From JAVVUJ01 sp964461765 (GTDB lineage Bacteria; Bacillota; Clostridia; Peptostreptococcales; Anaerovoracaceae): a DNA stretch of 64,000 nt. This document shows positions 60,710-64,000 of the stretch, piece after piece. The notes beneath the pieces were generated by a model. It saw nothing but the letters and a program-made list of their open reading frames with translations. It was not told the origin of the DNA and did not search any database. Location of the stretch: assembly GCA_964461765.1 (NCBI GenBank), contig CAYWVS010000003.1:9366-73365 (forward strand), read 5' to 3'. Position numbers and translations under genes: made by a program. Every line of letters begins with the position of its first letter. Positions within the stretch are counted from its first letter, which is position 1.

Positions 60710-61753
60710 ATGGCTGATCATAGTAGGGTGAAGGTAACTCCGCGAGCTCGAAAGGTAGCAATGGAGAATAGCTTAGATTTTGCTGTCTTTTCCAAAATAA
60801 TGGGAACTGGTTTTGATGGGGGAATTTGTGAAAGAGATCTACAGGAATATTTAAATTCCAATAAGGCAAAAGCCTCACCCCTTGCCAAAAGGGTAGCGGA
60901 ACTTGCGGGAATTGACATGATGAATATTGTGGGAAGTGGGATTAACGGAAAAGTGATGAAAAGGGACGTGGAAGAATTAATGATTGTTGAAAAAGGTAAA
61001 GAAACCGTTGCACCGGGATTGAAAGAAATTGCGGTAAGAAGCTTTGCAGACGATGGAAGAGAGATACTGGAAGAGGTACCGTATGCAGGAATTCGAAAAA
61101 TCATCGGTGATAAATTATCCCTAAGTAAGTTTACGGCCCCACATCTTTACTTTACACAAAAGGTTAATTTGGAAAAACTCCTTGATTTTAGAAAATCAGT
61201 AAATGAAGCTCAGGATCATAAGCTGTCAGTAACAGACTTTATATCTAAGGCTGTGATCAATGCATTAAAAAAATACCCTGATGTTAATACCACTTTAATT
61301 GATAATAAAATTATAAAATTTAAAACCATTAATTTGGGAATTGCCGTTGCGGCTCCCGGTGGACTTATTGTTCCAACGGTGAAAAATGCAGAAACATTAA
61401 ATTTAATAGATTTAGGGAAGGATTCAGCTGAATTGTTCAAAAAAGCTAGAGATGGGAAGCTTGAACCTAAGGATTATTCCCTTGGAACCTTTACCATTTC
61501 TAACTTAGGAATGTTTGGCATAGAAAACTTTACAGCTATCATTAATTATCCGGAGGCAGCGATACTTTCTGTCAGCTCCACTAAAGATGAACCGGTGGTT
61601 GTTGAAGTAAACGGAAAGAAGGAAATTGCAATTAAGCCAATGATGAACATTACACTGTCTGTGGATCACCGATTAATTGACGGGTTACTGGCAGCACAAT
61701 TTGTAGGAGAAGTGAAAGCGCAGCTGGAAAGCCCTCTAAGGCTCGTTTTGTAA
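60710..61753 (+). CDS. acoC: Dihydrolipoamide acyltransferase E2 without a lipoyl domain
   Basis: A 347-residue E2 that begins directly with two peripheral subunit-binding-like domains (residues about 8-45, VTPRARKVAMENSL, and about 55-90, ASPLAKRVAELAGI), then the acyltransferase core (about 120-347) with the active His in SVDHRLIDGLLAAQFV. No N-terminal lipoyl domain with an ETDKA-like motif exists, although the start (AGGAGG, ATG 60710) is firm and the gene follows acoB by only 11 bases. The missing lipoyl domain is found at the N-terminus of the next gene. The core should transfer acetyl from lipoate to CoA. Confidence 0.92.
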   Translation: MADHSRVKVTPRARKVAMENSLDFAVFSKIMGTGFDGGICERDLQEYLNSNKAKASPLAKRVAELAGIDMMNIVGSGINGKVMKRDVEELMIVEKGKETVAPGLKEIAVRSFADDGREILEEVPYAGIRKIIGDKLSLSKFTAPHLYFTQKVNLEKLLDFRKSVNEAQDHKLSVTDFISKAVINALKKYPDVNTTLIDNKIIKFKTINLGIAVAAPGGLIVPTVKNAETLNLIDLGKDSAELFKKARDGKLEPKDYSLGTFTISNLGMFGIENFTAIINYPEAAILSVSSTKDEPVVVEVNGKKEIAIKPMMNITLSVDHRLIDGLLAAQFVGEVKAQLESPLRLVL

Positions 61754-61834
61754 AGATTTTGTTATACTGAATGAAGAGATGGAAAATAATTAAATTTTAA
61801 ACGGTAAGATTAAAGAAATTATAGGAGGCAAATA

Positions 61835-63589
61835 ATGGCTGAGATAATCATAATGCCCAAATTGGGATTTAATATGAGTGTTGGTAAATTGGTAAAATGG
61901 TACAAGTCCGAAGGAGAAGAAATTAAAAAAGGAGACACGTTTTTTTCTGTGGAAACCGATAAAACCAATATGGATATTGAGGCAACTGGGGATGGCATTA
62001 TAAGGAAGCAATTTATCGGAGAAGGGGATACCGTAGACGTGACTCTTCCAATTGCAATTGTAGCTGAAAAGAATGAAGATGTTGAGGAACTCATAAAGGA
62101 AGCAATGTTACAATTGGGCAAAGTCCCTGATGTTGAAAATAAGGTGCAAGAAGTAAAAGCGGCGGAAATTAGTGTGGGATCAACTTCTGAGATTCAAGCG
62201 TCATCCAATGATGGTAACTATGATTTTGATGTAACTGTAATAGGTGGTGGTCCGGGAGGATATGTTGCGGCAATAAAGGCGGCACAACTTGGAAAGAAAA
62301 CTGCCATTATTGAAAGAGAGCACTTTGGAGGGGTCTGTTTAAATAAAGGATGCATTCCTACTAAGACTTTGCTGAGGAGTGTGGAAGCCCTAAAAGAAGT
62401 AAAGGAATGCTCCGAATTTGGTGTGGTAAATGTAGATGTTTCAAGAGTTGCCTTGGACATGGAAAAAGTGCAAAACAGGAAAAATTCTGTGGTGGAGCAG
62501 CTTGTTTCCGGAGTAAAGGGTCTGCTAAAAGGAAACGGAGTAACGGCTTTTCATGGTCAGGGTAATCTCATTGACCGCCATACCGTGGTAGTTGATGGCA
62601 AAGAAATCACGGCAGAAAATATTATTATTGCAACAGGTTCTGAAAGCAAAACTCTTCCCATTAAAATAGATTCTAAAATGGAGGTGCTAACTAGCACTGA
62701 AGCCTTAGACTTAAACTCTATTCCCAAAAGTGTAGTTGTAATTGGAGGTGGAGTAATCGGAATTGAATTTGCTTATTTCCTCTCAAATTTAGGAACAAAG
62801 GTAACGGTTGTGGAGTTTTTAGACCGGATTCTCCCCATGGTGGATGAAGAAATTACTCTGCAAGTAGAAAATATGTTAAAGGAAATAGGTGTAACGATTC
62901 ATACCGGATCAAAAGTAACAGAAATCACAGAGAATGCAATATTTTTTGAAAAGAATGGAAAACAGGAAAAGGTTGAGACTGAGAAAGTCTTAATGGCAGT
63001 AGGCAGAGTTCCGAATTGGAAAGGAATTGATACACAAAAGTTAGGAATTAAGACAGAAAAGGGCGCAATAGTTACAGATGAAAGATTAAAAACCTCTGTT
63101 GATAATATTTATGCCATAGGAGATGTAAACGGTAAGGGCATGTTGGCTCATGTGGCTTCTATGGAAGGAATTGTTGCAGCAGAAAACATTTGTGGTCATA
63201 AGTCGGAGATGGAGTATGATAAAATTCCAAGTGCAATTTATATTCAACCTGAAATTGCCAGCGTTGGATTGACAGAGGCGCAAGCAAGGGAAAAATATGG
63301 TCAAGTAAAGGTTGGAAAATTTCCAATATTGGCCAATGGTAAGGCAAAAGTAGCCGGTGAGGCCAAAGGATTGGTAAAGGTTATTGTAGAGCCAAGGCAC
63401 CATGAGATTATAGGAGTACATCTTTATTGTATTCATGCAACGGATATGATAGCCGAAGCAGTTGTGGCTATGAAGTTGGAAGGAACCGCCGAAGAAATAG
63501 CTCAATCCGTACATCCTCATCCCACTGTATCTGAAGTTGTACATGAAGCATTTCATGCAGCATTAGAAAAGGCGATTCATTTTTTATAA
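61835..63589 (+). CDS. acoL: Dihydrolipoamide dehydrogenase E3 with N-terminal lipoyl domain
   Basis: A 584-residue E3. Residues 1-76 form a lipoyl domain with Lys43 in VETDKTNMDIEA as the lipoylation site; a linker of about 50 residues leads to the FAD/NAD oxidoreductase (from about 128), with the redox pair in GGVCLNKGCIPTKT, VIGGGVIGIEFAYFL for NAD, and the C-terminal His-Glu in HPHPTVSEVVHEAFH. It reoxidises dihydrolipoamide with NAD. Because acoC lacks a lipoyl domain, this is the only swinging arm encoded in the operon. Lipoyl-E3 fusions are known in some Gram-positive acetoin/pyruvate complexes. Confidence 0.95.
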   Translation: MAEIIIMPKLGFNMSVGKLVKWYKSEGEEIKKGDTFFSVETDKTNMDIEATGDGIIRKQFIGEGDTVDVTLPIAIVAEKNEDVEELIKEAMLQLGKVPDVENKVQEVKAAEISVGSTSEIQASSNDGNYDFDVTVIGGGPGGYVAAIKAAQLGKKTAIIEREHFGGVCLNKGCIPTKTLLRSVEALKEVKECSEFGVVNVDVSRVALDMEKVQNRKNSVVEQLVSGVKGLLKGNGVTAFHGQGNLIDRHTVVVDGKEITAENIIIATGSESKTLPIKIDSKMEVLTSTEALDLNSIPKSVVVIGGGVIGIEFAYFLSNLGTKVTVVEFLDRILPMVDEEITLQVENMLKEIGVTIHTGSKVTEITENAIFFEKNGKQEKVETEKVLMAVGRVPNWKGIDTQKLGIKTEKGAIVTDERLKTSVDNIYAIGDVNGKGMLAHVASMEGIVAAENICGHKSEMEYDKIPSAIYIQPEIASVGLTEAQAREKYGQVKVGKFPILANGKAKVAGEAKGLVKVIVEPRHHEIIGVHLYCIHATDMIAEAVVAMKLEGTAEEIAQSVHPHPTVSEVVHEAFHAALEKAIHFL

Positions 63590-63689
63590 TGAGATTTAGA
63601 ACAAGGTTAGCGGAAATGGCGGAATCCAAGTTTCTTATTTGCCAATGTCGCCTTTAATTACAATTTAAATAGTTAAAATAGGGGAAAAG

Positions 63690-63723
63690 AGGTCGATAAT
63701 AAGTAGGCATCGGCCTTTTTTCT
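63690..63723 (+). terminator. Rho-independent terminator of the aco operon
   Basis: AGGTCGAT pairs with ATCGGCCT (one G-U), followed by T6. The gap from 63590 holds nothing else I can identify before the promoter at 63776. Confidence 0.75.
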
Positions 63724-63775
63724 TGAATTTTAAAAAAATCTTAAAAAAATGTATGGCCAATTGACAACTAAATTC

Positions 63776-63805
63776 TTGACATGATGAGATGAGTTATAGT
63801 AAAAT
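63776..63805 (+). promoter_or_regulatory. Sigma-70-type promoter for tRNA-Thr and tuf
   Basis: TTGACA, 18-base spacer, TAAAAT, 32 bases before the tRNA. The housekeeping genes thus have their own promoter at the island edge. Confidence 0.65.
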
Positions 63806-63837
63806 ATGAAAGTCATCGGCTGAAGGCATAAAAGTGT

Positions 63838-63913
63838 GCTGCTGTAACTCAGGAGGTAGAGTACTACCTTGGTAAGGTAGAAGTCACGGGTTCGAATCCC
63901 GTCAGTAGCTCCA
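63838..63913 (+). tRNA. tRNA-Thr (anticodon GGT)
   Basis: A 76-base cloverleaf with encoded CCA. Acceptor GCTGCTG pairs with CAGTAGC (one G-T). The anticodon stem CTACC/GGTAG frames the loop TTGGTAA, so the anticodon is GGT, reading ACC/ACT. The T-arm GGGTTCGAATCCC is canonical. Confidence 0.95.
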
Positions 63914-63974
63914 AACTAAAATTGAACTTTATTCCCATAAAAATGAAACGAAAATAAAATGGAGGAAAGAAGAA

Positions 63975-64000
63975 ATGGCAAAAGCTAAATTTGAAAGAAA
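63975..64000 (+). CDS. tuf: Elongation factor Tu, start only (cut by window edge)
   Basis: ATG preceded by GGAGG gives MAKAKFERK, the usual start of EF-Tu in Firmicutes. Only nine codons are visible. Its position 62 bases after tRNA-Thr resumes the conserved order broken after sigH. Confidence 0.88.

Noticed and set aside
63838..63913. tRNA-Thr as an integration site for the whole island
   Set aside because: No integrase gene is seen and the tRNA 3' end (GGGTTCGAATCCC...) has no direct copy near the left edge after sigH.
1..64000. CRISPR arrays, rRNA genes or prophage
   Set aside because: No regularly spaced repeats, rRNA-like blocks or phage structural genes were seen on either strand.

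Overview
The window looks like the chromosome of a low-GC, anaerobic, spore-forming member of the Clostridia. Supporting signs are the AT-rich base composition, strong AGGAGG ribosome sites with many TTG/GTG starts, a sporulation SigH, oxygen-sensitive glycyl-radical chemistry, and the housekeeping order cysE-cysS-mrnC-thyA-dfrA-rlmB-sigH at the left and tRNA-Thr-tuf at the right. In several Clostridia (Clostridioides difficile, from memory) sigH is followed almost directly by tuf. Here about 57 kb of accessory genes lie between them.

Layout. 1-6.4 kb: housekeeping block (cysE end, cysS, bactofilin, mrnC, small membrane protein, thyA, dfrA, rlmB, sigH). 6.6-17.5 kb: sigma-54 module 1, an enhancer-binding protein (EBP), a -24/-12 promoter, then CoA-acylating aldehyde dehydrogenase, class III aminotransferase, carboxyltransferase and TRAP transporter, followed by a second aldehyde dehydrogenase. 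17.6-21 kb: hicBA toxin-antitoxin, a peptidase remnant, AAA/DUF4143 ATPase, lipoprotein, SEC-C methionine aminopeptidase. 21.3-25.3 kb: giant SLH surface protein (minus strand). 25.6-32.6 kb: two solute-binding proteins with an AraC-type response regulator and a YesM-like kinase, two gate-domain membrane proteins, a nitroreductase. 33-41.2 kb: sigma-54 module 2, an EBP, a pyruvate-formate-lyase-like glycyl radical enzyme (GRE) lacking one of the two PFL cysteines, its activase, an enolase-superfamily enzyme, a BCCT transporter and a VOC-like small protein. 41.2-41.9 kb: a gene graveyard. 41.9-44 kb: AEC carrier and lipoate ligase (minus). 44.2-56.1 kb: sigma-54 module 3, an AcoR-like EBP, an NCS1 permease, DUF169, SDR, a 129-bp MITE-like element, an OYE-type Fe-S flavoenzyme, an M24 creatinase-like protein, a zinc alcohol dehydrogenase and a second NCS1 permease. 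56.4-63.6 kb: sigma-54 module 4, a second AcoR-like EBP divergent from an acetoin-dehydrogenase-type operon whose lipoyl domain sits on E3 rather than E2. 63.8-64 kb: tRNA-Thr(GGT) and the start of tuf.

How it fits together. Four EBPs each sit beside one well-matched sigma-54 promoter (8252, 34651, 46720, 58632), so the island reads as four inducible catabolic cassettes. Lipoate ligase and the butanediol-type dehydrogenase may serve the acetoin dehydrogenase. The most promising undescribed systems are the module 2 GRE pathway (carboxylate-binding arginines kept, acetyl-carrying Cys replaced by Gly, GCVG motif, BCCT uptake) and the module 3 pathway (NCS1 permeases, DUF169, and an M24 protein with Cys in place of a metal-binding Asp). 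Substrates for both are inferences from gene content only.
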